The notes under the pieces were generated by a model, which saw nothing but the letters and a program-made list of their open reading frames with translations, was not told the DNA's origin and made no database searches. From Chelonoidis abingdonii (Eukaryota; Chordata; Testudines; Testudinidae), in NCBI RefSeq assembly GCF_003597395.2, contig NC_133774.1, positions 49,751,518 through 49,815,517 on the forward strand: 64,000 bases of DNA. Direction: 5' to 3'. A program made the position numbers and the translations under genes. This document shows, one piece after another, positions 46,018 to 59,800 of the stretch (position 1 is its first letter; each line of letters starts with the position of its first letter).

Positions 46018-46599
46018 CCACTTTACCCCACGAGAGAGCAACAAAGACCTGCTTTATTCTCACTAGAAAATATTAGGGGAACTGTTTGCCAAGTATCCTC
46101 TTTCTGAAAAATGGATGGGGTAAAGTGTGTGGGGTTAGAGCTGTCTTAAAATAACATGCTACGACTGGTAAGTGGCAAAGATAAAAGTGTGGTGAAATCC
46201 TGGAATTTCCTTGTTTGCATGAAGGGAGTTAAAGCAGAGAACTAGAATTGACTGTTCTGATATCCACCATATTCTGTGTACTACAGTTCACCTGCCTAAC
46301 AGTTGGAGCTGATATCTCACTGGAAGACAACATTCCAAATCCCCCACACGAAATGATGATGCAGCTCTTTCTGTGAAAGTGAGCACTACATGCAACGTAC
46401 TGAATCATGTCAGAACTGTTTCACCTAAAGTATGTAGTAAAACTTGTTTTTAAATCGTTTAATATTTCACATATAAAAGTAAACTTAACTATTGGCCACT
46501 CTGCTAGTCAGTGTCTTCTGTTGATCTAGCTTCAACTGAACATTGAAAGCTGCTGTTGTCATTAAAGGGTTTTAAGCTGTGCAAACAAGAATTACTTAC

Positions 46600-46765
46600 C
46601 TGTGTTAGGATGTTAACAGAGTAGGTATTGTATAAGGTGAGTGAGCCCTGTGTAAGCTTGAGTCTTTCACCAACAGAAGTTGGTCCAATAAACAGTATTG
46701 CCTCACCCACCTTGTATCTCTAACAGCCTGGGACCAACATGGCTATAGCAAATAGTAGTTTGGGC
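46600..46765 (+). repeat. Interspersed repeat in GFM2 3' UTR region
   Basis: Contains ttcaccaacagaagttggtc and caataaacagtattgcctca, then ctgggaccaacatggctat, a common reptile repeat tail. Its AATAAA may serve as the GFM2 poly(A) signal. Confidence 0.65.
46687..46692 (+). terminator. GFM2: Candidate GFM2 poly(A) signal
   Basis: First canonical AATAAA after the GFM2 stop, 670 bases downstream and inside a repeat. ATTAAA at 46561 is an alternative. Confidence 0.45.
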
Positions 46766-47662
46766 ATCATGGTTTAACTACTGAAACAAATTTATATAAA
46801 GGTAGAGTGAAGAATGTTGTATAAGACAAAAACCTTTGTTGGAAAGGGGGAAATGTGGGTTAAGTGCAGTATCTTTCTACAAAAGATCTGTGCCCAATAA
46901 TGCTAAGCTTATTTAAAGGAAGAATTGCTAGCGTTATGTATAAGTGCAAAGTCCAGTTTATATGAATCTGACTCTCAAGAGTAAATGAATAATTTAAGGT
47001 AATGTATATCATATAGCCTATCAGCTCTGCGTCACGATGAATCAGTACTTGTCTACCTGAAATCGGCTAGTCTCATTCCAGTTCTTTGCAACTTCTGGGT
47101 TATTTGAGGTAGTAGACTAAGCATTGACTAGACACAATGAACTACTTTTCTCTTTCCCTCATACTCTGTCCAGAGTACATTTGAGGAAGCTTGTATTGCT
47201 AACATAATTCTTATGCAGCTGTGCTTTATCAAAAGTGTACTGTTCATATCCCTTATGGTCACACATTTGTATAAATAACTTGCCTTTACCACTTAATGAT
47301 AGTTTACTGTAAGCTCTGAGCCTCTAGGCACAGTATTCTGTTGTCCTCTACTGCCTAAGGTTGAGTGGTCTGTCAGTTATGTCGTTGTGATTGTCATGCT
47401 CAAGGATTGTAGAGTGAAGGATTCCAATAGACAGCTATATGGACGGCCATATCTAGGTCAGGTACGGGTAGCTGCCATTTGGAATTATGCTTGTTCAATA
47501 GGAATAAAACCTGCTACATACACACACTGTAACTACACAGAGGTTTCCTTGATTCTCTGTACATTTATTGTAATTTAGTATTGCATTAGTATCAATTGCT
47601 ATAGTTTTAAAATATCTGATTTCTGCCAGAAATGTGCATAACTAACTTCCAGCATCTCAGGA

Positions 47663-47668
47663 TTTATT
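47663..47668 (-). terminator. HEXB: Candidate HEXB poly(A) signal
   Basis: AATAAA on the minus strand about 90 bases after the HEXB stop; a second one at 47564-47569. Confidence 0.45.
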
Positions 47669-47756
47669 TTTTCAGTGCAAGTTTCAGCTGCTGAGTGTAT
47701 AGATTCACTTCCCGCAGAGACATTTCAGGTAATTCGGTAAAACATTGCTGCAACAG

Positions 47757-47820
47757 TTACCGGCCTCTGTATTCAGGATCACAATACCCGACAAACAACG
47801 GTTCAGCTGCTATTCCACGT
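47757..47820 (-). CDS. HEXB: HEXB exon 14 (last)
   Basis: 64 bases after acceptor ttaacag, [20 protein letters not shown], then TAA at 47757-47759. Separated from exon 13 by a 4.2-kb intron. Confidence 0.93.
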
Positions 47821-50800
47821 CTGTTAAAAGAAAATTTGTCTTATACTGTGCACACTTGTATAAAAGGAACTAGCAGTACAAATAGTAAGATGAGACAGTG
47901 CTAGCTTTGCTTACAGAGCAAATTAGGCCTAAGTAGTACAAGAACTTGTCAGTTAAGGCAATAAACTAATGGATGACTTACTGAGAGGATGAAAAAGATG
48001 GCCCCATTCTGAGCTTTAAAAGTCATACTTAGCTTAGAAGTATGCTACTGTGTGTGGTCTAATTAGAGATACTAGCATATTAGAAAATGGTCTCAAATGC
48101 CTAACTTAGAGTGAATACAAAATCTTAGGATGGGGTTCTCCATCCTGTTGGAGGAGCTTCAGCATAGCCTTGCTGCCATTTGAAAACAAGCAGCATGCAG
48201 GAGAATCATGAAAATAGACTACATTTTGCCTTGACATGCAGCTTTAATTATTTTACTTTTGGCCAGTTTGTAGTACAGCTGACAGTCTGGTGAACAAGAC
48301 CCCTGTTGCAGTATAGCATTAATGTCTGTCAGGTTCATTCCGCTCCCACTCAATTCCTCTTCAGTCTTTTAAGGCTATTCTAGTTTTTGGGGCAGCAGCC
48401 TGTGAAGGAAATACTAAGGTCTTTAAAATCAGACTTGATGTTGTTGTAGATCCTTGACTTCCACACAGTTCTTTATGTAGAAACTCTGTGATAGTTAATC
48501 TTGTGCAAATAAGATGTGGGTGCAGTATGGGTTAAAAAGTTTGGGGATGGGCAGTGGTAGCATCTCTGCTAAAATGATCAATGGTTCAGTTTTTAATTTT
48601 GGCATTTAAATTAAGCTTCAAAGCTACAGTGAAAGGAATGGGGTAGTCAATACATCAATTAAATATTGAACACCTCGGTAGCAGGTTTAATTGATTCTGC
48701 ACTGACATCTTCTACATAAAAGGCATGGCTCTTATCTCCCCACTCTGTGTGGAATGTGGGTTTAGCTGTTCTGCTGCCAATCCTACAGCCCCATTGACTA
48801 CAGCAGTAGCAGCTGCGCTTGTGTTTTCCTACAGAGGGAGTTACAGCTGTGGCTCTGAACAGTCACCATTATCCTCTATCACCACTGCACTAGCAGTAAC
48901 AAGGGCCTTGGTGTGGAGTTTTCCTTTTGTTTGTTGAGGCGGGCAGGGCACTGAGTGCCTTCAAAATACTGCCTTGCTCCAGCCTCAGCGCTACACCAGG
49001 TCACGTTCTGAATAAGAGCTACAGCTTTTTCTTTTTAATTGAAGAGTCAGATGCTAGTGCAGCCACCCAGAAAATGCAGTAACAGTAAATACCTAGAAAC
49101 TGTCTCAATTAAATCCCTGGTTAAGAGCATTTACAATGGTATCTTTACTATTAGGAATTGTCAAGTCCTCCTCCCTCCAGCACTGTGCCATCTCAGCATG
49201 ACCCTTAGTGGTAAATGATCTAAACAAATTTAAACTCTACATAGTTCTGAGTAACCTCTGCATAATCCTCACTGTGGGATGCACCACCTGGCTCTGAGCT
49301 TCAGGCATGCTCTATAAAAGCAGTCTGTGAGGAGAAGATTCAGCACAAGGTTATAAGAAACTAGGTAAGTCCTTGCCACCTCAGTTCCATTCTGAGGCTA
49401 GCTGCAAGTATAGGACTTTCCCTCAAGGCCTGGAAAGCTTTTCAGTTTTCCTCCCACCCACCACTACACAGACAGCTAGAGCAGCCCAGAAGTGGTACAT
49501 TAGCAAAGACATCTCAAGAACCATAGAAGGGCAACTTCAGTCCACAACTCCTTATTGCAGCAGGGCGAACAGGCTCACAGACACTGCCTTTTGGGAGTTC
49601 TTGTTTGAACCTCTTAGATGCAAAGACACTGCTTGAAGGATAGGTTAGTCTACTTAAGTGCTTAGATCCTAAAAAATTAGACTATCCTCACCTTGTTTGG
49701 GTCCCTAAATCTAATCTAGAAAGGAAAGTTTTGGCAGGTCCCACCTCGCATAGGCAGTGTGTAACTTAAGGCTACACACAAGAACTTTGATCTTCCACAC
49801 ACTTCCTTTTCAAGATGAGTTTTTTGGTACGGGGAAAGGATAGTGGTAGTTTTTCCTTTGTGTTCACAGTTGGTTATCCCCAGCAGGTAGGGGCTGGGGT
49901 TTGGATTCTGGTACGAGAAATGCTGGGATCAAAATATAACCCAAAAGGATGCATCTCACTCTTCACTAGTCCTGCTGTTGACAGGTGGCTTTGTCTAAAA
50001 TAAGATCTCTCAAGGTGAGGATTTGTATGCCAGCAAAATCCACATACGTCTGGAAAAGGAGGTAGAATGTAATGCACAGATGCTACTGTTGACACAATCC
50101 AGTGAGAATGAAATTCACTTCATCTAAGATACTTCCGCAGAAGTTTCATCTATGCCAACAACGGGCGATACCTGACCTTATATTTTCTAATGTAAGTTTC
50201 TGTCCTTATCCACCCAGCCTTAAAAAAATTACAAGTTTCTCCAAACTCCAGTTTCTTGTTGCATTTGTTATCTCCTAGAACGAGTGGGCAAACTACGGCC
50301 CATGGGCTGGATCCAGACCCTCATGGCTTTGGATCCAGCCCATGAGATTGCCACCCTTGTGGTGCCATGGGCCCTATGCCACTCCCAGAAGCAGTTGGCA
50401 CCACATCCCTGTGACCCCTGGGAGAGGGGGGCGGACAGAGGGCTCCACATGCTGCGCTTGCCTATGAGTACCTCCCCCCACAGCTCCCATTGGCCAGGAA
50501 CGGGAAACCATGGCCAATGGGAGCTGCAGGGGGAGGAATATGGAGCCCTCTGCCCCTGCTCCCTTAGGGCCATGATGCCAGCTGCTTCCCATAGTTTGCC
50601 CACCCCTGCTCTAGGTAACAAATGCAACATGAAACTGGAGTTTGCCCTGGTCCAGGTGTGTGCTCCTGCCACCCCATGCTCCTCCAGGTAAATGGTGCCA
50701 GGGTAGAGCCTGAACCCCTCCTGCACCCCTCCTCTGCCCTGAGCCTGCTCCCACACCCCAACCTCCTGCCCCAGCCCTACATTCATGGCCCTGCATGCAA

Positions 50801-53800
50801 TTTCCCCACCCAGATGTGGCCCTCAGGCCACAAAGTTTGCCCACCCCTGTCCTAGAGCGTGTTTGTTGGTCACTCTATGGCCATGCTATGCTGAAGATAA
50901 TCCAGTTTGAATATATAGTTCATTTCTCCCTTGTCCTCAGTCTCTCTTACAAGACCCTGCTCAGAGCAAAGGTGGGATTCATTATTAATGAAAGGCACCT
51001 TTAGATCTTTGGACGAAAGGCATAAAGGCCCTCATTTAACTAAAAGCTGTTTAAAAACATTTAGTTAACCTGATGGAAACCTTTCTCTGACCCCTCAACT
51101 TGATTTGTTTAAATTAGTGTTCAAATAACCTCATGCAAACCCTTGTGTAGATACTTAAGTGTTTTTAAATTGATTTAAGGTTAAGCTAGTGCAACAGTGC
51201 ATTTAGACTGGGCCTAATGTATGGCACTACTTGTCCAGAAGAGACTCTAGTATCAAGTTCCAACTCCGGACTGTAGCTTCTGTTATCCCTGTCCTCTCAG
51301 AGAGATTAGTTGGGGCTCTTCACCCTTTTAAAAAAATGGCTTCTTTCAGCAGGCAGGCTAGCTTACTGAAAGGACCTGTACTTTTGCAGTGGAGACAGTC
51401 ATTTCCAAATCTTGCCATTTGGATAATCTACTCTAGTTTTATGCTAGGTATTGGATGTGGTGGCTGCATATCATAAGCAGCAGGTACTAGTTGTTTCTGT
51501 CCCTCGATAGGTAAGTAAGAGTCTGAATCAGCCATAAAAAGGTTTAGAAATACCTGGAAATGCGGTGTATTTCAATCCCTAGATTTGTAGATAAATAAGG
51601 CAGCTACTGATCATCTTTCAGCAGGTCTATTTTGGACTTAGCATTCTTTTCAGAGGATGTTTCTGGACATTTTGTCAAGACACACTTGTCCTCAATTAGA
51701 ACCCTCAGAGCTTGGAGCTCTCTCTTTAGCCCCATGACCTCTATGTATGTGACCGTGGCTAAGTGTTTCATAGCACGAAGGAGTGTTTGTACAGACCCAA
51801 TAAGTATGACTTTTCTAGAAAGCTCATGAAACTCAGTGCATTTGACGTGTGACTATGCAGAGGTACCACTAACTAGAGAAAGCTACAGTTATTGGTTAAG
51901 TAAATGTTCCATGCAAACCTTGGAATTGAAGACTGCAAGATAAATGCATTAAAACAGTGATGGATTGAAATTCATTAGTTCTAATGAATCCTGGAGCTGA
52001 GGGTTACTCTAACTCCTGCTATCTTACCTTAGCATGCGACAACGATGCTTCACTAGTCTGTTATAAGCATCCTGTATGTTAGTCACATTTTCACTGCTCC
52101 AGAGCCTCTCCCCAACAGCACTTGCTCGAGGCCTGTAGAAAGACATTCAATTCAGTCTAAGAATTTATTCTATTTCCCAGAATAGAATGAATTTAATACT
52201 GGGTCTTGACCCCAGAGGAAACAGTTTTTTACCACTGACCAATATTAGCAACAAGCTATAAAGCATTGCAGTGCCCTCAACATCCTCATAACACTTGCAG
52301 TTCTGCACTGACAATGGTTAATCAAATCTTATGCTGAAGCACCTGCAGAGATCAAGATGCATTTTTTTCCCTGATGCACAATTGGCTAAGATGGAGGCTG
52401 GGCTTTTAGCCTTTCTCTCAAGTATCAGGGACTGGCTACAGCTGGAGACAGGACATCTGATAGAATGAGTCAGTGCTCTGAGGTGGTACAGAAAAGCCTC
52501 TTTTTCTTTAATGCTTAGCTGGTGAGTCCTGGCCCCATGCTTACGGTCAAACTGATTGACCTATCTAAAGCAAGAAGGAATTTTCTCCCAGGTCAGACTG
52601 GCAGGGACTTGGGGGATTTTCACTACCTCTACAGCATGGATCACCTGCTAGGATCATCCAGGCATCTTACCTAATCCATCCCTGGGATTAATGGCACCTC
52701 AGTCTCTCTTACTCTGCCTGTGGCACACAACAATTTAGTCTGAGGACAAATACTGTGTTGAGCAAAAATTATTTGGCTCAACCTGGACAACAGTGAAATT
52801 TAATGGCTTGTGATATGTAAATCAGACTTGAAGAGCTAATAGTCCCTTCTGGTTTTAAATTCTAAATAGATTATGGGATTAATTCAATCCCATAACGGTT
52901 AACATTTTCCAAAAAATCTGAAAGTGATCAAAAAGTTCTATACCATAATCTTGGTGTGAGGTTAGTTGCATCCACAAATTCTCCCCAAAGGCAGGCTTCT
53001 CCACCTATCACCAACTTTTTCTGCTTTTCACACCCTGTATTCAAACCACAAAAATGGAATGAACAGTTAATTTCCATGCTAAGTGCAGTTGACAGGCAGC
53101 TGCCATAACCTTCACCTTTGATAGCTGAATGTAGATTTTCAAAAAAACCTAGTGTACACATTTTAAGCATATCACAGACATTAGAAGTTTAACACAGTCT
53201 AGGGAGGATCACAAGCTTCGCATGAACTAAATGAAGTCTTACATGTTAGTTAATGATTCAATATGGCTTCAGTAACTTATTTCTTGAAGTGCACTCAAGT
53301 ACCAGTAAATATTTATGATCACATAAAAAGGGTAGGAAGTTAAGTGTATGGATGTGAAGACTGCAACAACTATGAAAAGCAGTTACCTTTAAAAAAAAAA
53401 AAAAAAACTAATTATTTGGGCATTGTGGTTCTCTTATGATGAATTTTGTATTGGTCAGGGGATGTTGTAAGCACATAATGCAAATAACTGCATATATGTA
53501 TATTGTATTAGTGACCCAGAAAAAGAGCCACCTGGACACCTCCTCCCCACAGCCTTCAAAACCAAAGCCACAAATCAAAGTGCACATAGAAAAGCCACAT
53601 GCAAGTAGTTATCCAAATAGAAATGAGTAATTTAAATGCAGTTTAACAAACCAGGGAAGTTGAGTGGCTCAATGCTGTAGTATTTTTTCCAGTCCTGTCC
53701 GTAACTAATATAGTCTAGGTACCAGGGGGCTGCCAGGATAGTGGTGAACCCAGCTCCTGTTACACGGCTTAGTTCTGTGGTATACAAACTACTTATCCAC

Positions 53801-56800
53801 ACTTCTACTATTGTGTCAGGTTTTATCTAGAAAAATAAGAACAACACACTAACGTAAGTAAATGGCTACAAATGATTTTGCAATTAGTTTCATCATTGAA
53901 CACCTGAGTCTAGTTCCAAACAAAGGGTTTGTTTTAGTAAGACCAGTATTTCAAAGATGGCAGATTTCCATTCTGTATTTTTTTCTAAAGAAATGGGAGT
54001 ATTCTCTGATATACCAAATCTAAGAACTTAATTTTAATGTGATTTTTTTTAAATATATATTCCAGACTTCATTTTGTTATAATCTCTTTTAAAAGTAAAT
54101 GCCTTAAGCTGCTTTCTATTTCATCCAGAGCAACCCTATCAGTAAACTTTAACTCCCAGATATCAGAACTATTCCAGTGTAGTTTCAGAGTACAAAATTA
54201 TAGATCACCGAGCCCAGGACAAACAGATTTACTCTATGGACTTTCCCACCCACGTCAAGAAGTTCTGAAGTCATTAGGACTATCAGTTTCAAATCAAGTG
54301 CAGGAGAAAGAAGCTTGGTAATGTTCCTGTTCTAGCATTTTAACTCTGGGAAGCAGTGGGGGCAAAAATCCTAACTTGCTTCAAGCTGAGCATGATAGGT
54401 TTATGGAAGGGATGGTCTGATGAAACTACCTACAACGGCATGTAGCTGATCTGTGACTGAACGTAGCAGATATCGCCAGTGACTCGTGATGGGACACTAG
54501 ATGGGAAGGGCTCCGAGTTACCATAGAGAATTCTTTCTCAAGTGCCTGGCTGAAAAGTCAAGGTTTAATTGATCTCTATATTTGGAGTCAGGAAGGAATT
54601 TTCGCTGGATCACATTGGCAGAGAACCTGGGAGTTTTTCACCTTCCTCAGTAGCATGGGGCATGAGTCACCTGCAGGTTATACTAGCATAAAAGGTAGAT
54701 TTTGTGTAACTTAAAAGTCTTTAAGTTGTAATTTGAGTTCAGTAACTCAACCAGTGGTTAGGGGTCTATTACAGGAGTGGGTGGGTGAGGTTCTGTGACC
54801 TGCCATGTGCAGGAGGTCAGACGACATGATTATGATGGTCCTTTCTGATCTTAAGTCTATGAATCAAGTAAGGCTATGCCTACAGTTGAAACTTCAAAGC
54901 GCTGCTGCGCGAGTGTGGTCGCAGCACCAGTGCTGGGAGAGAGCTCTCCCAGCGCTGTGTGTACTCCACATCCTCTACGGGTGTAGCTTGCAGCGCTGCG
55001 GCACTGTTTACACTGAGGCTTTACAGCGCTGTATCTTGCGGCGCTCAGGGGAGTGTGTTTTTCACACCCGAGCGCGAAAGTTGCAGCGCTGTAAAGTGCC
55101 AGTGTAGCCATGGCCTCAGGCTCCAATTCTGTAAAGTTTCCGCACCTTTCCAATCCCATTGGTGTCAATGAACTACTCACATGCCTAAACCTTTGCAGGA
55201 TCAGAGACTTGTTTAACCAAGCCATTTTGCAAGCCTACTGCAGTCCTGTGCTGTTAAGTGACTTGTCCATTTGTCAGATCTTACCTTTACTCCTTTATCA
55301 AACACTTCCTGCCAGACTATGTATCCTTTGTTAGCTGAGGAAACAATATCCAAGATTCTAGAATTTTAAAATAAAATAGGATTACAGTTAAGAATGACAG
55401 TAGCAGGTCTTAGATCACCTCATTTTACTGCAGAAATACTGAGCCTGTATGATGTTTATGCGGTAACAGGTTCTCAGCCCACTGCGCAGTGTTGTGGAAG
55501 GCCTAAGGAAAAGCCTGATCTTTGCATTTCTTGTCCTTCACCCATCCACCTTACACAAGACACCAGCTCTAAGAATCATGTGAAAGGGAAGTGGCCATAT
55601 GGTCAGGAAATTCATGAGCATTAATGCAAACTGGTGACTCTAGCCAGAGATTCACTGCTACAAAGGGGTATGGTTTTAGTTTAAAAAAAAAAAAAAAAAA
55701 GCAACAAGTTAGCTCAAAAATGTTGAGGGAGACAAAAGGTTACACCTGGGTCCTTCTACCAAAATTTTAAACAGTCAACTCTGGTTTAAGACATTTAAAT
55801 GACAAGACACATCTGATGTATGTATTTAGAGCATGCTTATCACTAGCATGCAAGCACTGAATGTTAATGATGCACCACACACAAAGTTGTAAGTTTCATA
55901 CTCCACCTCTGAAAAGGAAAAATATGGGTGTTCTTGTAATTCAGCTTCCCTCCACTCCATCACACATGCACTCTAACAAACTAGGTGTTTTTAGGGTTGA
56001 TAGAATTAGAGGATGGGGTAAAAGACTGGGAAGAAAGTTTTATTAAATATGCTGGCAAAAGTGAAAAACAACTTACTTCTGAATATAGTAAGATTCCAGT
56101 TTAGCATAGTCAATGCCAAATCCTTGCTGCTTCATAAACTCTGTCACATCAGGGTTAGATTTCCTTAAAAGCGGAAAATATTAGCAGTGTTATTCTGATT
56201 CCTTACAAAGATTCCCAAACCCAGTTTCCAGTAATGTAAGTTTTACTTAGCAGGCTGTCTTGTGCTATGTGTTATAAAGAGATATTGGTAGCAGTAGGTG
56301 CACGAGATGAGGCAAAACTTAAATGTCACAACCCAGAGAAAAGCAATTCCCTTTCACAGAGAACTTTAGTAATTCAAAACTTGAACTTTGAGTTTTGTTC
56401 CAAATCAGAACAAAACCAAAATTCCCCGAAAGGGATGGATTCCCAGCCCTGGGGTCCCCTTCTCCAAGGCAGTCTGCCGGGTGGGCTGCCAAGGAACAGG
56501 GTGGAGCAGCAGGCAGGTAGATAAATCTAAATCCTTTCTAGATTAGGGCTAAATTGATCAAGCTGATATTTTAAAATATGTATGAAGTATTAAATTACTA
56601 GTACAATCTTGGATAACTAATTTCTTTTCAGAACTTTCCCTACTCCATTTTCCCAATTCTAGGAAGACTCTAGTAAAGCCCGTTGAAAAAATTTCAGTGG
56701 AATTTGCCAATTTGTCAAAATTGAAACATTTCAGACAGTTTGATTTCAACATAGTTCCACTGGAAACATGCCTGTAAGGCAGGTTTCAAAACCTAATTTC

Positions 56801-59800
56801 TGTTATCAATAGTCACTCCCCAAAATATTCAGTGCTCACTACCATTTAAAGTAACTTAAAACAGTGGCATGCTGTTAATTTGAACTATCGGTACTATTGT
56901 CCTTTTAAACCCAGTTGGGCAGGTGGAGGAAAGGCAGGTTTTTAAAGAAAAAAGTCCATTTATTTAAGAAGAGGCTGCTTTTCAGTTTTTATAATGCATT
57001 AAGATTTCAATTTTTTGGATTAGACGAGTTATTTCATACATCACTTTTCTGCAAGGCTGTAGCTCCCTTTTAACCTATTAGTTTTATAAAGGCATCTTTC
57101 AACTTTAATGTTACTTTAAATGTTTTAATCAAAACAACCATCCATGCTAAATAGAATTAGCCCCACTCTAGTCTCTTAACTTCTTAGAAGTTGCAAACAC
57201 TTCTCCCTACAATGCATCTTGTTACGCAGCTATGATCAGAAGAAACCTCAGCTCATGAGACCCCACCCTTACATCAACCAGGAAAAGCCACATTACTTTC
57301 CATATGCATCACTGAACTGAATGCCGTAATTGCTGACATTAGGGAGATTATAGATGTACCAGCCTCTATGCTTTGAACTGTCACATCATACCAACAAGTG
57401 AAGTCCACTTCATCTCCTCCCAAGTGGATGTAGGCATCAGGAAATACACCGCTAATTTCTTTGAAGAGGTCAGTCATGAAATGATAAGTTGTATTCAGAA
57501 TGGGGTTTACAGGTCCATAAGAACCACTCCAGTGCTCTCCATTGAAACATGGTGTGAGGAGGTCTTTTTGACCTAATAAAAGAAGCAATTAAGAGGATAA
57601 AAGAACTAGTAATTCTGTGTATTAGACAAAACGCTTTACAAACATTAGCACACTCAAGACTGGTTTAAGTATTATTCCTACTTTATATAATTGGCAAAAG
57701 AAGATGAGTGTTAAATGACTGGCCCAAGACCACAGAAGGCGTTTGGGACAGGATTAGAACTCAGGACTTCCTGACGCCCAGTTTAATGCTTGAATATTTA
57801 CAGACCATGCTACCATCTGGAAAACCAGATTCTGATGCATCCCTGGATGGGTAGAGCCCTGCAAATCTGCTTTGTATCCACGTCCGCTTCAGACCATTTT
57901 TTCCAATTGCAGCATGGATGCAGATACAAGTTTTGTATCTGTATAGGGCTCTGCAGTACACAGACGAAGTGGCTGTCACCCAGCCAGCAGGCTCCAGCTC
58001 AGCTCAGCTCTCTGAATCACGCAGCAGCGTGCTGGGCATTCTGGGAATTGTAATCCCTAGCTTGCTCAGAGGCAGGAGGTAAACTACAACCCCCAGAAGG
58101 GAGTGAGCCCAGTGCTATTTTGAAGGTGGGGTTGTTCTTTAAACAAGCAGGCGGCAATAGCTGCATGCATTAGAGCCACTGCAACTGTGTAGGCATGTCC
58201 GCGCCCCTCACGGGGAGGGCAGCATTGCATAGAAGATCCCAGAATTGTAGCCTCCCTGCCTGCAGCAGGGAAAGAGGTACGGCAGGGGTGGAGCAGGCAG
58301 GAGGTCTCTGGGGAGAAGTTGGGGCAGTTGGGGGCTTGACACAGCCTTGTGTCCCTGCTACGCAGCAACCTATGGAGCTGTTTAGAGCCCCACAAGTCCG
58401 TGGATGAGACAATTTTTGAGGATTGCAGATTGGATGTGGATACATGTTTTTGTATCTGCGCAGGGCTCTATGGATGGGAAGTGCCACAATGAGTCTAGGA
58501 AGGAAGCAAAGGCAATGGTGGGTTTTCAAGAGGACATCTTAGAAAGCTGATTTCAGATCACAGCTCCCCAGGCCTTCCCGACCCATCCCACTAGTAACTA
58601 ATTTTGCTACTCTGAAAGTCTACATACATCCCAATACTATGCACAGGAAAACACCCCTACGGAGCAACTAGGGAAAGAGAGAAAAGGAGAGCAAAAGTTT
58701 TGCAGGCCTGCCACCTCCTGAGTCATCAAGTCAAGAAGGGTCAACTTACATGAACTAAACTAGGATATGAGTTGTGAAAATTAATATTGTACACTAATTT
58801 AGGAGAGAGGTCCTTGTCACCTACCTGTCCTAAGAACACCTTCCTTGCAGAAACCAATGCAAAGTTATGTGGAAAATGTCAATATTAAGACAAGGTAAAA
58901 AGCAATGGCTATTTCATCATATCTATTTTGTACCCTCCCTATTTCTTCTCCCTGAAGGTAGGATTTTTATACCAACTTTCTTCTTTTTGTCTGGACACCC
59001 ACTGTTTTTAAATCACTATGTTACTTTACAGTTTGGTTCTGGCCTTCTGTCACTTCTCCAGAACTGTATGGTCATCTGCAAATCTGATCACAGTTGATCA
59101 AACAAACAGACACTCAGACTCAGCAGGTATATTTAAACAAACACCACACCACACAACCACCCTACCAAACAAGACACTTCCCCCTTGACACACTTTTCCC
59201 TCTGGGGAGAGGATAAGAGAATAAACAACATGTGACAGATGCGTAGTCACGTTGCTTAATGCACTATGGGAAGGTGTTCAGATGCTCTGGTGATGATTGC
59301 AATACAAAAAACCGATACAAAATAGACACTAGCGGAACAGCAAGTGGTATGGCCTCCTCCAACAATTCTAGATAATCTCAATGCCCTGTACAGTATTGGT
59401 TTTGGTATTTTATTTTACAGTGTTACTCTGGTGTTTGCCACCCCCAACTTCTGCAAGTGACCTATGTTGCTGTCATCTACGCTTTGGTAGAGTATCGTGT
59501 TATTGGAAAAAATGTGACTTCTCCTCCTACAGAACTGTGGTATGGTAAAACATAGACTGTCCTTGTAAAGGAAAAGCTTTCACACCAAATACATACCCAA
59601 CAGATTTAGAAATGTGGTTACCCTTTTTAATGCATTCAGAGGAGGAAGGCTCCCCAGCAAGTAAGCTAGAATCTTTAGTCAAGTTCTTTAAATATTCACC
59701 GGATCCCGAATAAGTAATATATGATGTAGTAGGTTAACATTTCATTGTAACTCTGCCTTAATAAGAAGTTCAAAAACAACAAAGTGAGACTCCACTCCTC

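Larger units (their letters stand above)
46018..47756. other. GFM2-HEXB tail-to-tail interval
   Basis: Contains the 3' UTRs of both genes. GFM2 signals: ATTAAA at 46561 and AATAAA at 46687. HEXB (minus) signals: AATAAA at 47663-47668 and 47564-47569. One repeat fragment lies at about 46600-46765. Confidence 0.6.
47821..52027. other. HEXB intron 13
   Basis: 4.2-kb intron with a compound hAT-like repeat near 50240-50860. The remainder (48000-50200 and 50900-52000) has no recognisable repeat or gene. Confidence 0.55.
53827..55284. other. HEXB intron 10
   Basis: Carries the CR1/L3-like tail at 54385 and the AGCGCTG-rich element at 54868; the first 550 bases show nothing. Confidence 0.55.

Noticed and set aside
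50268..50844. 172-codon and other frames
   Set aside because: Contained in the rearranged hAT-like repeat; low complexity and present on both strands.
58084..58529. Frames of 103-119 codons on the minus strand
   Set aside because: Lie within the 619-bp hAT with a perfect duplication; no protein similarity.
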